Origin: Corynebacterium sp. Marseille-P4321
GTDB taxonomy: Bacteria > Actinomycetota > Actinomycetes > Mycobacteriales > Mycobacteriaceae
Assembly (NCBI RefSeq): GCF_903645305.1
Contig: NZ_CAHJXO010000002.1
Span: forward strand, 372,001 to 436,000
Length of the DNA stretch: 64,000 nucleotides
Direction: 5' to 3'
The position numbers were made by a program, and so were the translations under genes. The stretch's first letter is position 1. Every line of letters begins with the position of its first letter. The notes beneath the pieces are model-generated. The model searched no databases, had not been told where the DNA came from, and worked only from the letters and a program-made list of their open reading frames with translations. Shown one piece after another: positions 38,460 through 47,785 of this stretch.

Positions 38460-39977
38460 CTAGTGCCCTGCGTGATCTGCTTGCCCTGCGTGCCCCTCGT
38501 ACCACTCGGGCACCGCCAGGTCAGGCTCCTGGCCTGGTTCGACCACCACGAACTGTCCCATCATGCCGGAATCCTCGTGGTTGAGCATGTGGCAGTGGTA
38601 CATGTAGGCGAGCGTCGGGTCGGGGTAGTAGCCGATATCCACAAGCAGGGTGACGGTGGAAAGGGGCGGGATGTCAATGGTGTCGTGCCACCCGTCGGTG
38701 AACTCGACGGTGCCGTTTTCCACGCTTTGCACGGCAAAACGCGCGTTGTGGACGTGGAAGTTGTGCAGCATGTCGTCGTTTTCGTTGGTCACGTGCCAGA
38801 TCTCCGGCGCGTCGTGGTCCACGGCGAAGTCCACGCGGGCCATGTCCATGGTCTTGCCGTTGATCTCGGAGCCGCTCATGCGGAACTCGCGCTCCACGCT
38901 GGAGGCTTTGGGAAGTTCGAAGGGGACGAGCTCGTCGGTAAGCGCGGGCGAGGCGGGCGCGTCCTCCGGCGGTGCGGCGATCTCCAGCAGGTCGAATTTG
39001 TCGTACACGCCGTACATCTCGGCGGTTTCCTTGTCGGGCAGCCCGGCCTTGTCGGGCAATCCGTCGCTGCGGAGAGTGAGGTCCTTGCCGGGCTCGAGGT
39101 CCACGACAATTTCCACGCGCTCGCCGGGGCTGAGCAGCACCGCGTCGACCTCCACGGGGGACGGTAGGAAGCCCTGGTCGGTGGCCACGATCTTGAACGG
39201 CACGCCCAGGCTCAGGTGGTGGTAGCGCATGATTGCGCCGTTGAGCACACGCAGGCGGACGCGCCGGGTGGTTGCTTCGAAGCGGGGGTTGGTGATGCCG
39301 TTCACCAGTGGGGTGTCGCCGAGGTTGCCGCCGTCTTCGTCGAGCTGTCCGTCCTCGGTGAATTTCACGTCGCCGAGGATGACGGGGATGTCGTCCACGC
39401 CGTAGTCGTTGGGCAGGCCGGGGACGACGGAATCGTCGTCGTCGACCACGAGGGCGCCGGCCAGGCCGCGGTACGCGTGCAGCGCGGACTTTTGGTGCGG
39501 GTGCGGGTGGTACCAGCAGGTCGCGGCGGCCTGGTCCACGGTCCAGGAGGGCGACCAGGTCTCCCCCGGGTCGAACATGAGGGCCGGGCCGCCGTCAGCG
39601 GAGGCCGGCAGGTGCAGGCCGTGCCAGTGCACGATGGTCGGTTCCGGCAGGTCGTTGCGCACCGTCATGTCGATCTTTTCGCCGCGGCGCATGTACAGGG
39701 TCGGCCCGAGCCAGGGCCCGTTGAAACCCCACGTTTTGGTCATGGTGCCGGGCACGATTTCGTACTCGCCTTCCTGGGCGGTGAGTTCGAAGCGGCGCAC
39801 ATCGCCCTCGAGGGTGCCTTCGTACAACGGCGGGATGGGCAGTGGGCGCGGGTCGAAGTCGGCGCCGGCCGGTTCTGGTTGGGATGTGGTTGAGCACCCG
39901 GCGACCGCGGATGCCGCGGCAGCTGCGGTTGCCGCCACCACCGCTCCTTTGAAGAATGTCCTGCGGGTCACTGCCAT
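38460..39977 (-). CDS. Tat-exported multicopper oxidase lipoprotein
   Basis: This is a 505-aa three-domain multicopper oxidase of the CueO/laccase type, probably oxidising Cu(I) or phenols outside the membrane. The N-terminus combines a twin-arginine motif (TRRTFFKG) with a lipobox (VAGC). Copper ligands are complete: HWHG, WYHPHPH, HNFHVHN and YHCHMLNHEDSGMM, the last with the type 1 cysteine and axial methionine. The C-terminus is His-rich (HAGQADHAGH). ATG 39977 follows GGAGGAG. A divergent MFS gene starts 53 bp upstream; copper defence is a plausible role. Confidence 0.92.
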   Translation of the reverse strand: MAVTRRTFFKGAVVAATAAAAASAVAGCSTTSQPEPAGADFDPRPLPIPPLYEGTLEGDVRRFELTAQEGEYEIVPGTMTKTWGFNGPWLGPTLYMRRGEKIDMTVRNDLPEPTIVHWHGLHLPASADGGPALMFDPGETWSPSWTVDQAAATCWYHPHPHQKSALHAYRGLAGALVVDDDDSVVPGLPNDYGVDDIPVILGDVKFTEDGQLDEDGGNLGDTPLVNGITNPRFEATTRRVRLRVLNGAIMRYHHLSLGVPFKIVATDQGFLPSPVEVDAVLLSPGERVEIVVDLEPGKDLTLRSDGLPDKAGLPDKETAEMYGVYDKFDLLEIAAPPEDAPASPALTDELVPFELPKASSVEREFRMSGSEINGKTMDMARVDFAVDHDAPEIWHVTNENDDMLHNFHVHNARFAVQSVENGTVEFTDGWHDTIDIPPLSTVTLLVDIGYYPDPTLAYMYHCHMLNHEDSGMMGQFVVVEPGQEPDLAVPEWYEGHAGQADHAGH

Positions 39978-40030
39978 GGTTTCTCCTCCAAGTTCGCTCA
40001 ATTGCGCCAATGATCTTACTATCCGCAGGT

Positions 40031-41248
40031 ATGAAGAACGAGGAAGCGAACGCCCGCAGGTTTATCTGGTCGAACGGGTTGCAAAACATCGGCGACCAGA
40101 TCGTCGCTCCTAAGACGGTGTTGCCCTGGCTGTTTACGGCCGCCGGGGTGCCGCACGCGTTCACGTCGATGCTGGTCCCGGTGCGTGAATCGCTCTCCAT
40201 GCTGCCGCAGGCGTTCCTGTCGCCGTGGGTGACGTCGCAGCGCTCGCGCAAGCGGGTTTGGCTCATCGGTTCGTGGGGCCAAGCGATCGCCGCGGGGCTC
40301 ATCGCATTGAGCGCATTGCTTCTCGACGGCTCCGCGCTCGGCGTCGCCGTCGTCACCCTGCTCGCGGTGCTCGCGCTGTTTCGCTCCCTGTGTTCGATTG
40401 CGGGCAAGGACGTGCAGGGGCGAACCATCTCGAAGGGGCGCCGCGGGGAGATCACCGGCCGCGCCACGGCACTCGCCGGCGGGTTCACCCTCGCCGTTGG
40501 TTTGGTGCTCATGTTCATGCCGAAGGAGCTGCCGCGCGCCGGGCTCGCGGGGCTCTTGGCGCTCGGCGCATCGACGTGGGCGCTGGCTTCGCTCGTGTTC
40601 CGCGGCATCGATGAGCCTGAACCGGAGAACACACGGGGCGAGCGCACCGGGATGCGGCAACTGTGGCAGTTAGTGAAGGGCGACCGCGACCTGCAGGCCT
40701 TCCTGCTGGTGCGCTCGCTCATGCTGGTCACCGCACTGTCCACGCCGTTTATCGTGGTGCTGGCAAGCGAGCAGGGCGCGGATCTCACCGGCCTGGGCGC
40801 CTTCATCATTGCCTCCGGCGGTGCTTCGCTGGTTGGTGGGAGGATCTCGGGGGTGTTCTCCGACAGGTCGTCGAAAAGCACTATGGCGTGGTCGGCGGGT
40901 CTTGCCTCAACGGTGCTGGTAGCGCTGGTGGCCTCGGCGCGCCTTTTCGGCGAAGGCGTGAACGCGTGGGTGATGCCACTCGGCTTCTTCCTGGTCAACC
41001 TCGCGCACACCGCGGTGCGCGTGAGCCGAAAGACCTACCTGGTGGATATGGCAGACGGCGATCGACGCACGCTGATCACCGGCGCCTCCAACGCCGTGAT
41101 GGGCGTGGTGCTGCTGGTTGTCGGTGCGATCTCTTCCGTGGTGTCGATATTCGGCACCCAAGCGACGCTGATTTTCCTGGCGGTTGTGGGCTACGTCGGC
41201 GTGGTTGGCGCGGCACGCCTGAAAGACGTCTCGGCGGGCAAAAACTAA
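40031..41248 (+). CDS. MFS transporter
   Basis: The 405-aa protein has about 12 membrane helices and an MFS-like layout, with the cytoplasmic loops SQRSRKRV and SDRSSKSTM in equivalent positions of the two halves. The substrate is unknown. The ATG lies 8 nt after TACTAT (40017-40022) and is probably leaderless; the upstream frame from 39956 overlaps the multicopper oxidase gene. It is divergent from that gene, and glmU follows 65 bp later on the same strand. Confidence 0.8.
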   Translation: MKNEEANARRFIWSNGLQNIGDQIVAPKTVLPWLFTAAGVPHAFTSMLVPVRESLSMLPQAFLSPWVTSQRSRKRVWLIGSWGQAIAAGLIALSALLLDGSALGVAVVTLLAVLALFRSLCSIAGKDVQGRTISKGRRGEITGRATALAGGFTLAVGLVLMFMPKELPRAGLAGLLALGASTWALASLVFRGIDEPEPENTRGERTGMRQLWQLVKGDRDLQAFLLVRSLMLVTALSTPFIVVLASEQGADLTGLGAFIIASGGASLVGGRISGVFSDRSSKSTMAWSAGLASTVLVALVASARLFGEGVNAWVMPLGFFLVNLAHTAVRVSRKTYLVDMADGDRRTLITGASNAVMGVVLLVVGAISSVVSIFGTQATLIFLAVVGYVGVVGAARLKDVSAGKN

Positions 41249-41313
41249 ACGATATGCTTGGGAGCCGAAACCGCAAATAGCCCGCAATCCCTGCAATACA
41301 AGGAGCATCTGTA

Positions 41314-42771
41314 GTGCCCAACCAACCACAACGCGCAGTAGTCGTGCTGGCCGCCGGCGCCGGGACCCGCATGAAGTCCGACCGGCAGAAAACGCTGCAC
41401 ACCATCGGCGGGCGCAGCCTGCTGTCGCACTCGCTGCACGCCGCTGCGGGTGTGCACCCCGCCTACCTGGTCGCCGTGGTCGGCCACCAGCGCGACCAGG
41501 TCTCCCCCGAGGTGGAGCAAATCGCCGAGGCCATGCGGGTGGACATCCGCCAGGCGGTGCAGGAGGAGCAAAACGGCACGGGCCACGCCGTGCAGGTCGG
41601 CCTGGATGCCATCCCGGATTTCGACGGCACCGTAGTAGTGACTAACGGTGATGTGCCGCTGTTGACGTCGGAGACGATCGACGCCCTCGTCGCCAAGCAT
41701 GAGCTCGAGCATGCGGCTGTGACCGTGCTGTCGCTCGAGTTCGACAACCCCACCGGCTATGGGCGCATCATCCGCGACAATGCTGGCGACGTGCGCGAGA
41801 TCGTCGAGGAAAAAGACGCGACCGACGAGCAGCGCCGCGTGCGCGAGGTCAACTCCGGAGTGTTCGCGTTCGACGCCGCAGTGCTTCGCGACGCGCTGAC
41901 GCGCATCACCACCGACAACGCCCAGGGCGAGCTGTACATCACCGACGTGCTGGGCATCGCGCGCGGCGACGGCAAGAAGGTCGCCGCGTTTACCGCCCCG
42001 GACGCGCGAGAGCTCGCCGGCGTGAACGACCGGGTGCAGCTCGCGGCGGCGGGCAAGGAACTCAACCGGAGGCTCGTCGAGAAGGCAATGCGAAACGGCG
42101 CCACCGTCATTGACCCTGCGACCACCTGGATCGGCGTGGAAGTTGAAATCGGGCGCGACGTGATCATCCACCCCAACACGCAGCTGTGGGGCTCCACCGT
42201 CATCGGCGACCGCGCGGAAATCGGCCCCGACACCACCCTGACCGACATGGAAGTCGGCGCAGGCGCAACCGTGGTGCGCACCCAAGGCGAGCTCGGCGTA
42301 ATCGGCGAAGACGCCACCGTCGGACCGTTTACCTACATCCGTCCCGGCACCGAGCTGGGCGCGCGCGGCAAGCTCGGCGGCTTCGTGGAATCGAAGAACG
42401 CAAAGATTGGCGACGATTCGAAGGTGCCGCACCTGACCTACATCGGCGACGCCACCGTGGGCGTGGGCTCCAACATCGGCGCCTCCAGCGTCTTCGCCAA
42501 CTACGACGGGGTGCAAAAACACCACACCACCATCGGAGACCACTGCCGCACCGGATCCGACACCATGTTCGTCGCACCCGTGACCGTGGGTGATGGAGCA
42601 TACACCGGGGCGGGTACAGTGGTGACCCAGGATGTGCCTGCGGGTGCGCTTGCCATTAAGGAAGGCCGCCAGCGCAACATCGAAGGCTGGGTAGAAAAGA
42701 ACCGCCCAGGCACCGAGGCTGCCAAGGCCGCGGAAAACGCTCGCGCACAACGCGACAACAAGGAGGATTAA
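41314..42771 (+). CDS. glmU: Bifunctional GlcNAc-1-phosphate uridyltransferase / GlcN-1-phosphate acetyltransferase
   Basis: GlmU makes UDP-GlcNAc for peptidoglycan. The 485-aa protein has the N-terminal nucleotidyltransferase (VVVLAAGAGTRMKSD, then QEEQNGTGHAVQ) and a C-terminal left-handed beta-helix with acetyltransferase residues (YIRPGTELG, GGFVESKNA, FANYDGVQKHHT). The GTG start follows AAGGAG. Adjacent prs starts 9 bp downstream, so they form an operon, as in mycobacteria. Confidence 0.96.
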   Translation: MPNQPQRAVVVLAAGAGTRMKSDRQKTLHTIGGRSLLSHSLHAAAGVHPAYLVAVVGHQRDQVSPEVEQIAEAMRVDIRQAVQEEQNGTGHAVQVGLDAIPDFDGTVVVTNGDVPLLTSETIDALVAKHELEHAAVTVLSLEFDNPTGYGRIIRDNAGDVREIVEEKDATDEQRRVREVNSGVFAFDAAVLRDALTRITTDNAQGELYITDVLGIARGDGKKVAAFTAPDARELAGVNDRVQLAAAGKELNRRLVEKAMRNGATVIDPATTWIGVEVEIGRDVIIHPNTQLWGSTVIGDRAEIGPDTTLTDMEVGAGATVVRTQGELGVIGEDATVGPFTYIRPGTELGARGKLGGFVESKNAKIGDDSKVPHLTYIGDATVGVGSNIGASSVFANYDGVQKHHTTIGDHCRTGSDTMFVAPVTVGDGAYTGAGTVVTQDVPAGALAIKEGRQRNIEGWVEKNRPGTEAAKAAENARAQRDNKED

Positions 42772-42779
42772 AAACTGTC

Positions 42780-43757
42780 ATGACTGGTTACTCCACCGAA
42801 AGCCACAAGGACCTCAAAGTCTTCTCGGGCCGCGCGCACCCGGAGCTTGCCGAAGAGGTGGCCAAGGAGCTCGGCATCGAGCTCGTGCCCACCACCGCGC
42901 GTGACTTCGCCAACGGCGAGATCTTCATCCGCTTCGAGGAATCCGTGCGTGGCGCCGACTGCTTCGTCATGCAGTCCCACGCGCAGCCGCTGAACAAGTG
43001 GCTCATGGAGCAGCTCATCATGATCGATGCGCTCAAGCGCGGCTCCGCGAAGCGCATCACCGCGATCCTGCCGTTCTACCCCTACGCGCGCCAGGATAAG
43101 AAGCACCGCGGCCGCGAGCCGATTTCCGCCCGCCTGATCGCCGACCTGCTTTCGGCTGCTGGCGCGGACCGCATTGTGTCCGTGGACCTGCACACCGACC
43201 AGATCCAGGGCTTCTTCGACGGCCCGGTGGATCACATGCACGCGATGCCGATCCTGGTGGATTACATCAAGTCGAAGTACCCGCTGGACAACCTGGCTGT
43301 GGTCTCCCCCGACGCTGGCCGCGTGAAGAGTGCGGAGAAGTGGGCGAATGCGCTTGGCGACGCGCCGATGGCGTTCGTGCACAAGACCCGCGACATCGAC
43401 GCCGCCAACAAGGTGGTCTCCAACCGCGTGGTCGGTGACGTCGAAGGCAAGGACTGCATCCTCATGGACGACATGATTGATACCGGCGGCACCATCGCCG
43501 GCGCCGTCGGCGTGCTCAAGGAAGCTGGCGCGAAGTCCGTGGTGATCGCCTGCACCCACGGTGTGTTCTCCGACCCGGCACGCGAGCGCCTCTCCGAGTG
43601 CGGTGCGGAGGAAGTTATCACCACCGACACCCTGCCGCAGTCGACGGAGGGCTGGGACAACCTCACCGTTTTGTCCATCGCCCCGCTTTTGGCCAAGACG
43701 ATCCGCGAGATCTTCGAGAACGGCTCCGTGACCACCCTGTTCGAAGGCCAGGCGTAA
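42780..43757 (+). CDS. prs: Ribose-phosphate pyrophosphokinase
   Basis: Prs makes PRPP from ribose-5-phosphate and ATP for nucleotides, histidine, NAD and arabinan precursors. The 325-aa protein has the ATP/flexible-loop motif YPYARQDKKHRGREPIS (about residues 100-116), DLHTDQIQGFFDGPVDH and the PRPP loop MDDMIDTGGTI (about 230-240). AAGGAGG inside the glmU end serves the ATG. An amino-acid permease gene follows after 5 bp. Confidence 0.97.
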   Translation: MTGYSTESHKDLKVFSGRAHPELAEEVAKELGIELVPTTARDFANGEIFIRFEESVRGADCFVMQSHAQPLNKWLMEQLIMIDALKRGSAKRITAILPFYPYARQDKKHRGREPISARLIADLLSAAGADRIVSVDLHTDQIQGFFDGPVDHMHAMPILVDYIKSKYPLDNLAVVSPDAGRVKSAEKWANALGDAPMAFVHKTRDIDAANKVVSNRVVGDVEGKDCILMDDMIDTGGTIAGAVGVLKEAGAKSVVIACTHGVFSDPARERLSECGAEEVITTDTLPQSTEGWDNLTVLSIAPLLAKTIREIFENGSVTTLFEGQA

Positions 43758-43762
43758 AAGCC

Positions 43763-45136
43763 GTGTCCCAACCCGCTCAAGCCGGTACCTCATTGCAAGA
43801 CCGGGATGCCGGTTTAAAGCGGGGCATGAAGAGCCGCCAGCTGCGCATGATCGCGCTGGGCTCCGCGATCGGCACCGGCCTGTTCCTCGGCTCAGCCGAA
43901 TCCATCGGATACGCGGGCCCCGCTGTGCTGGTCACCTTTCTGGTGGTCGGCGCCGTGGTGTACCTGCTGATGCGCATGCTCGGCGAGATGGCGGTGGCCA
44001 ACCCGGTCTCTGGGTCCTTTGCCGCCTACGCGCGCGACTACATCGGGCCCCGCGCGGGCTTTATCGCTGGCTGGAACTGGTGGTACACCACCATTGTGGT
44101 GGGCATGATTGAGCTCACCGCAATGGGCACGTTTCTGGATTTCTGGTTCCCCGACATCCCCCACTGGGTCACCGCGCTGGTCACCCTGTTGGTGGTGCTG
44201 GTGATCAACGCCGCGCGCGTGAGCGTGTTCGCCGAGGCCGAGTACTGGCTTTCTCTGGTGAAAGTCGTGGCCCTGATCGCCATGATCATCCTGGGCTTCG
44301 TACTGGTGCTCAGCCCTGGCTCGGATGCCGGGTTCCACAACCTCACCGACCACGGCGGGTTCATGCCCAACGGCCTCACAGGGGTGGTGTTCTCGCTTGT
44401 CGCTGTGACCTTCACGTTCGGCGGCATCATGTCCATCGGTACCGCCGCGGGTGAAACCGAGGATCCGTCGAGGACCATCCCGAAGGCGATCAACTCGGTG
44501 ATCTGGCGCATCCTGGTGTTCTACATCGGCGGCATGAGCGTGATTTTGCTGCTCGCGCCGTGGGATGCGCAGGACACCACGGTGAGCCCGTTCGTGCGGG
44601 TACTCACCTTCGTCGGCGTGGACGGTGCGGCGCACGTACTCAACTTGGTCATCCTCGCCGCGGTGGCGTCGGTATGCAACACCATGACGTACTCCGGCTC
44701 CCGCATGCTGCGCGACCTCGCGCTCAACGGCCAGGCCCCGCGCTACTTCGCGGCAACCACGGCGAAGGGTCTGCCGCTGCGCTCGCTGCTGTGCAACTGC
44801 GCGCTGATGGGCTCGGTGGTGCTGTTGAATTACTTCTTTGAGGGCAAGGTGTTCCAGATCCTGCTGGCCGTGGTGGTCGGATCTGAGCTGATCACCTGGG
44901 CCGCTGTGAATTTCGCGCATCTGAACTTCCGCAAACAGGGCCTGAGTTCGACCTTCAAGGCGCCGTTGTACCCGGCGGCGAACTACATCTGCGCCGCCTA
45001 TTTTGCGCTTGTGCTCGTACTCATGGCGGTACTGCCGGATTACCGCGCGGGCCTCATTGCGCTCGCGGTGTGGTCGGCCGGCCTGTTCGTCGCGTCGAAT
45101 TTCGTGCGAACGCCGAGCGGGCGCGCCGTAGAATAG
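43763..45136 (+). CDS. APC-family amino acid permease
   Basis: The 457-aa protein has 12 predicted membrane helices and the AAT/APC signature: LKRGMKSRQLRMIALGSAIGTGLFLGS at the N-terminus, then GEMAVANPVSGSFAAYA, and FTFGGIMSIGTAAGETEDP in helix 6-7. The substrate is a neutral or aromatic amino acid by family; the neighbouring aromatic aminotransferase pat supports aromatic compounds, as inference. GTG 43763 starts 5 bp after prs, so it is probably co-transcribed. Confidence 0.88.
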   Translation: MSQPAQAGTSLQDRDAGLKRGMKSRQLRMIALGSAIGTGLFLGSAESIGYAGPAVLVTFLVVGAVVYLLMRMLGEMAVANPVSGSFAAYARDYIGPRAGFIAGWNWWYTTIVVGMIELTAMGTFLDFWFPDIPHWVTALVTLLVVLVINAARVSVFAEAEYWLSLVKVVALIAMIILGFVLVLSPGSDAGFHNLTDHGGFMPNGLTGVVFSLVAVTFTFGGIMSIGTAAGETEDPSRTIPKAINSVIWRILVFYIGGMSVILLLAPWDAQDTTVSPFVRVLTFVGVDGAAHVLNLVILAAVASVCNTMTYSGSRMLRDLALNGQAPRYFAATTAKGLPLRSLLCNCALMGSVVLLNYFFEGKVFQILLAVVVGSELITWAAVNFAHLNFRKQGLSSTFKAPLYPAANYICAAYFALVLVLMAVLPDYRAGLIALAVWSAGLFVASNFVRTPSGRAVE

Positions 45137-45141
45137 CGGGC

Positions 45142-46188
45142 ATGTTTCGCCCAGATTTAGACCAGCTGCCTGAGTACCGCCCCGGCGCCCGCAACGACCG
45201 CGCCGTGAAGCTTTCCTCCAACGAGTCCGCGGAGGCGCCGCTTCCCACGGTGCGCGAGGCAATGGCCCGCTCGCTTGAGCAGATCAACCGCTACCCGGAC
45301 AACGGTGCCGCCGAGCTGCGTGAGGCGCTCGCCGCGCACCTAGGTGTGGCCCCGGAGCAGGTTGCGGTGGGCAACGGCTCCTCCGGCCTGTGTCTCCAGT
45401 TGGTCAGCGCGACCGCCGGCGCGGGCGATGAGGTGATCTTCCCGTGGCGCTCATTCGAGGCGTACCCCATCTTCGCCCAGGTGGCGGGCGCAACCCCGGT
45501 GCCCGTGCCGCTGAACGCCGAGCACGGTCTGGACATGGGCGCACTCGCCGCGGCGGTCACGGAGCGCACCCGCCTGATTTTCGTGTGCAACCCGAACAAC
45601 CCGACGGGCACCACGATCACCACGCAGGAGTTCGCGGACTTCATGGCGAAGGTGCCCAGCGACGTCGTCGTTGCGTTGGATGAGGCGTACTTCGAGTACA
45701 ACCGCTCCACCGACACCCCGGTGGCTACCGAGGAGATTGCGAAGTACCCCAACGTGGTGGGCTTGCGCACGTTTTCCAAGGCGTACGGGCTCGCCGGCGC
45801 GCGAGTGGGCTACGCGTTTGGCCCCCGCCCCATCATCAGCGCGCTGAACAGGGTCGCGGTGCCGTTCTCGGTGTCTGTGCCCGCCCAGGCGGGTGCAGTT
45901 GCATCGCTTGAGCTTGTCGACGAGCTCCGCGCCCGCACCGACACCACCTGCGCACAACGTGCCAGGCTGGAGGACTTTTTCGCCGCGTACGGCACCCCGC
46001 ACTCGGAGGCGAACTTCGTGTGGGTGCCGGCCGCGCACTTGGGCCGTACGCCACAGGAGGCGGCGAAAGCCCTGGAGCAGGCAGACCTTTTGGTGCGCGC
46101 CTTCGACGAGGGCATCCGCATCACCGTCACCGACGAAGCTGAGGCCGACGCGGCGATGCGCGTCTGGGCCGAAGTGCTGCAGGGATAA
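45142..46188 (+). CDS. pat: Aromatic amino acid aminotransferase (Pat, HisC-like)
   Basis: The 348-aa PLP enzyme resembles corynebacterial Pat, which transaminates phenylpyruvate and related acids, rather than HisC proper. Visible are KLSSNESAEAPLP, EVIFPWRSFEAYPIF, NPNNPTGT, DEAYFEY and the PLP-lysine motif FSKAYGLAGARVGYA. The ATG lies 7 nt after TAGAAT (45129-45134), a box whose last bases belong to the permease stop region, so a leaderless internal promoter is likely. permease-pat sits between prs and rplY, which are close neighbours in mycobacteria. Confidence 0.85.
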   Translation: MFRPDLDQLPEYRPGARNDRAVKLSSNESAEAPLPTVREAMARSLEQINRYPDNGAAELREALAAHLGVAPEQVAVGNGSSGLCLQLVSATAGAGDEVIFPWRSFEAYPIFAQVAGATPVPVPLNAEHGLDMGALAAAVTERTRLIFVCNPNNPTGTTITTQEFADFMAKVPSDVVVALDEAYFEYNRSTDTPVATEEIAKYPNVVGLRTFSKAYGLAGARVGYAFGPRPIISALNRVAVPFSVSVPAQAGAVASLELVDELRARTDTTCAQRARLEDFFAAYGTPHSEANFVWVPAAHLGRTPQEAAKALEQADLLVRAFDEGIRITVTDEAEADAAMRVWAEVLQG

Positions 46189-46420
46189 CCCTGGGTTTTC
46201 CGGCTGCAGCTCCACCTCAAGGTATTTGGCTCAGAGTATTTTGTGTGGCGGAAGTGCCCTGTTAGGCTATAGCGGTCTCGGCGAGGGCTGCCGCGAGTTT
46301 CGCGAAGGCCGTTATCGACGCGATAGATGCGTTTCACGCGATCACTCGACGAGCAATTGACCGTTGAAGTGGTCGCAATTTTTGTTTGCGGCCCTTCCCA
46401 ACACAGAAGGAGCTGCCATT
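46189..46420 (+). promoter_or_regulatory. Leader region of rplY
   Basis: This 232-bp gap holds no gene. A TATAGC box near 46269 with TTGTG-like sequence upstream is a candidate promoter, giving a long 5' leader. Around 46351-46377 an imperfect hairpin (AATTGACC with GGTCGCAATT) is followed by TTTTTG, resembling an attenuator. The GAAGGAG ribosome binding site follows. Autogenous control of L25 is possible but unproven. Confidence 0.45.
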
Positions 46421-47095
46421 ATGGCTATTACCCCCACCGTTATTCAGGCTGAGCGCCGCGAGGAGTTCGGCAAGGGTTCCGCACGTCGTCTGCGCCGCGA
46501 CGGCAAAATCCCGGGTGTCCTGTACGAAAAGGGCATCGACAACGTCCACTTCGCAGTCGACCGCATCGAGATGACCGCGATCGTGCGTAACGAGGGCACG
46601 AACGCGATTGTGGAGCTCGAGGTTGACGGCGAGAAGCTTTTGTCCATGGTGAAGTACATCGACCAGAACGTGCTCACCCTGGAGATCGACCACATCGACC
46701 TGCTGGGCATTAAGCGCGGCGAGAAGGTTGTCGTCGAGGTCCCGGTTGTCACCGAGGGTGAGGCTGCTCCGGACGCCGTGGTGCTGCAGGAGGCGGACGT
46801 CGTGGAGATCGAGATCGACGCGCTGAACATCCCGGACGAGATCGCCGTGTCCATCGAGGGCAAGGAGATCGGCGACTCCATCTACGCTTCCGACATCAAG
46901 CTGCCGGAGGGCGCGGAGCTCATCTCCGACCCGGAGACCCTGCTGGTCAACGTCACCTACCAGGAGGTCGACGAGGAGCTCGAGGCCGCTGCTGCCGAGG
47001 CTGAGGAGGGCGGCGCTGAGGCTGGCGCCGACGCCGACGAGGAGAACGTCGAGATCGCTGACGGCGGCGAGGGCGACGAAGGCGCCAACGAGTAA
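46421..47095 (+). CDS. rplY: 50S ribosomal protein L25/general stress protein Ctc
   Basis: The long (CTC-type) form of L25 binds 5S rRNA. The 224-aa protein has the N-terminal L25 beta-barrel (REEFGKGSARRLRRDGKIPGVLY), the C-terminal TL5-like domain (VEIEIDALNIPDEIAV, GDSIYASDIKLPEG) and a 40-residue acidic Glu/Ala/Asp tail. ATG 46421 follows AGAAGGAG. The order prs, rplY, pth is preserved apart from the inserted permease-pat. Confidence 0.96.
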   Translation: MAITPTVIQAERREEFGKGSARRLRRDGKIPGVLYEKGIDNVHFAVDRIEMTAIVRNEGTNAIVELEVDGEKLLSMVKYIDQNVLTLEIDHIDLLGIKRGEKVVVEVPVVTEGEAAPDAVVLQEADVVEIEIDALNIPDEIAVSIEGKEIGDSIYASDIKLPEGAELISDPETLLVNVTYQEVDEELEAAAAEAEEGGAEAGADADEENVEIADGGEGDEGANE

Positions 47096-47102
47096 GCACA
47101 TT

Positions 47103-47113
47103 GCTTATCGACG
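47103..47113 (+). repeat. Dispersed word GCTTATCGACG between rplY stop and terminator
   Basis: An exact non-coding copy, flanked by GCACATT, lies 7 bp after the rplY stop codon and 3 bp before the terminator stem. No reading frame explains its conservation here. Confidence 0.8.
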
Positions 47114-47116
47114 ATT

Positions 47117-47150
47117 AAACGGCCGCGGGTTTTACCCCGCGGCCGTTTTC
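47117..47150 (+). terminator. Rho-independent terminator of rplY
   Basis: Perfect 13-bp arms AAACGGCCGCGGG (47117-47129) and CCCGCGGCCGTTT (47136-47148) are followed by TTTC. Confidence 0.93.
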
Positions 47151-47216
47151 GTTGCGCCGGTGTCCCCTGCCCCGCCCGTCGCACCCGTCCCTGCTCCGGT
47201 GGTTATCCTCTTCGAT

Positions 47217-47768
47217 GTGACTGTTTTAATCGTCGGCCTGGGAAACCCCGGCCCCCAATACGCCGGGACGAGGCACAACGCGGGCGTCGCCGTCGTAGAG
47301 GAACTGCTTTCGCGCGCCACCCCGATGCCTGCTCAGCTCAGTTCCCACAAGCGCACGAACACCGAGGTTGCTGAGCTGGCTCCTGGCAGGCTCGTCGCCG
47401 ACGAACAGGTGGTGCTGGCGCGCACACGCGATTACATGAACCTCTCGGGCGGTCCGGTGAAGGCACTCGCGGACTACTACCGGGCCAAGCCTGCCGATAT
47501 TTACGTGATCTACGACGAGCTCGACCTCGATCTCGGCGAGGTGAAACTGCGCCAAGGTGGCGGCGACCACGGGCACAACGGTCTGAAGTCGGTGACGAAG
47601 TCTCTCGGCGGCGCCCCGTACAACAAGCTTGCTGTGGGAATTGGGCGCCCACCCGGCAGGATGGCGCCGAAAGATTATGTGCTCAAACCGTTCAGCGCGA
47701 AAGAGCTCATCGACGTAAGCATTGCCGCGGCGGACGCAGCCGACGAGGTACTCCGCGCCCTCGCCTAA
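47217..47768 (+). CDS. pth: Peptidyl-tRNA hydrolase (first copy)
   Basis: Pth frees tRNA from peptidyl-tRNAs that drop off the ribosome. The 183-aa protein has the family core: IVGLGNPGPQYAGTRHNAG with the catalytic histidine, RDYMNLSG, YDELDLDLGEVKLRQGGGDHGHNGLKS and KLAVGIGRPP. GTG 47217 lies 7 nt after TATCCT (47204-47209), so it is probably leaderless. A second pth lies at 50932; both contain the catalytic residues. Confidence 0.94.
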   Translation: MTVLIVGLGNPGPQYAGTRHNAGVAVVEELLSRATPMPAQLSSHKRTNTEVAELAPGRLVADEQVVLARTRDYMNLSGGPVKALADYYRAKPADIYVIYDELDLDLGEVKLRQGGGDHGHNGLKSVTKSLGGAPYNKLAVGIGRPPGRMAPKDYVLKPFSAKELIDVSIAAADAADEVLRALA

Positions 47769-47785
47769 CACCTTTCCGAGAGCTG

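Noticed and set aside
41245..42750. Antisense open frame of 501 codons opposite glmU
   Set aside because: It is a codon-register shadow of glmU. No family motifs are present and the GlmU protein is complete on the other strand.
46310..46320. Additional copies of the dispersed word (for example 46310, 56388, 60592, 21424)
   Set aside because: These have two or more mismatches to GCTTATCGACG and were not counted.
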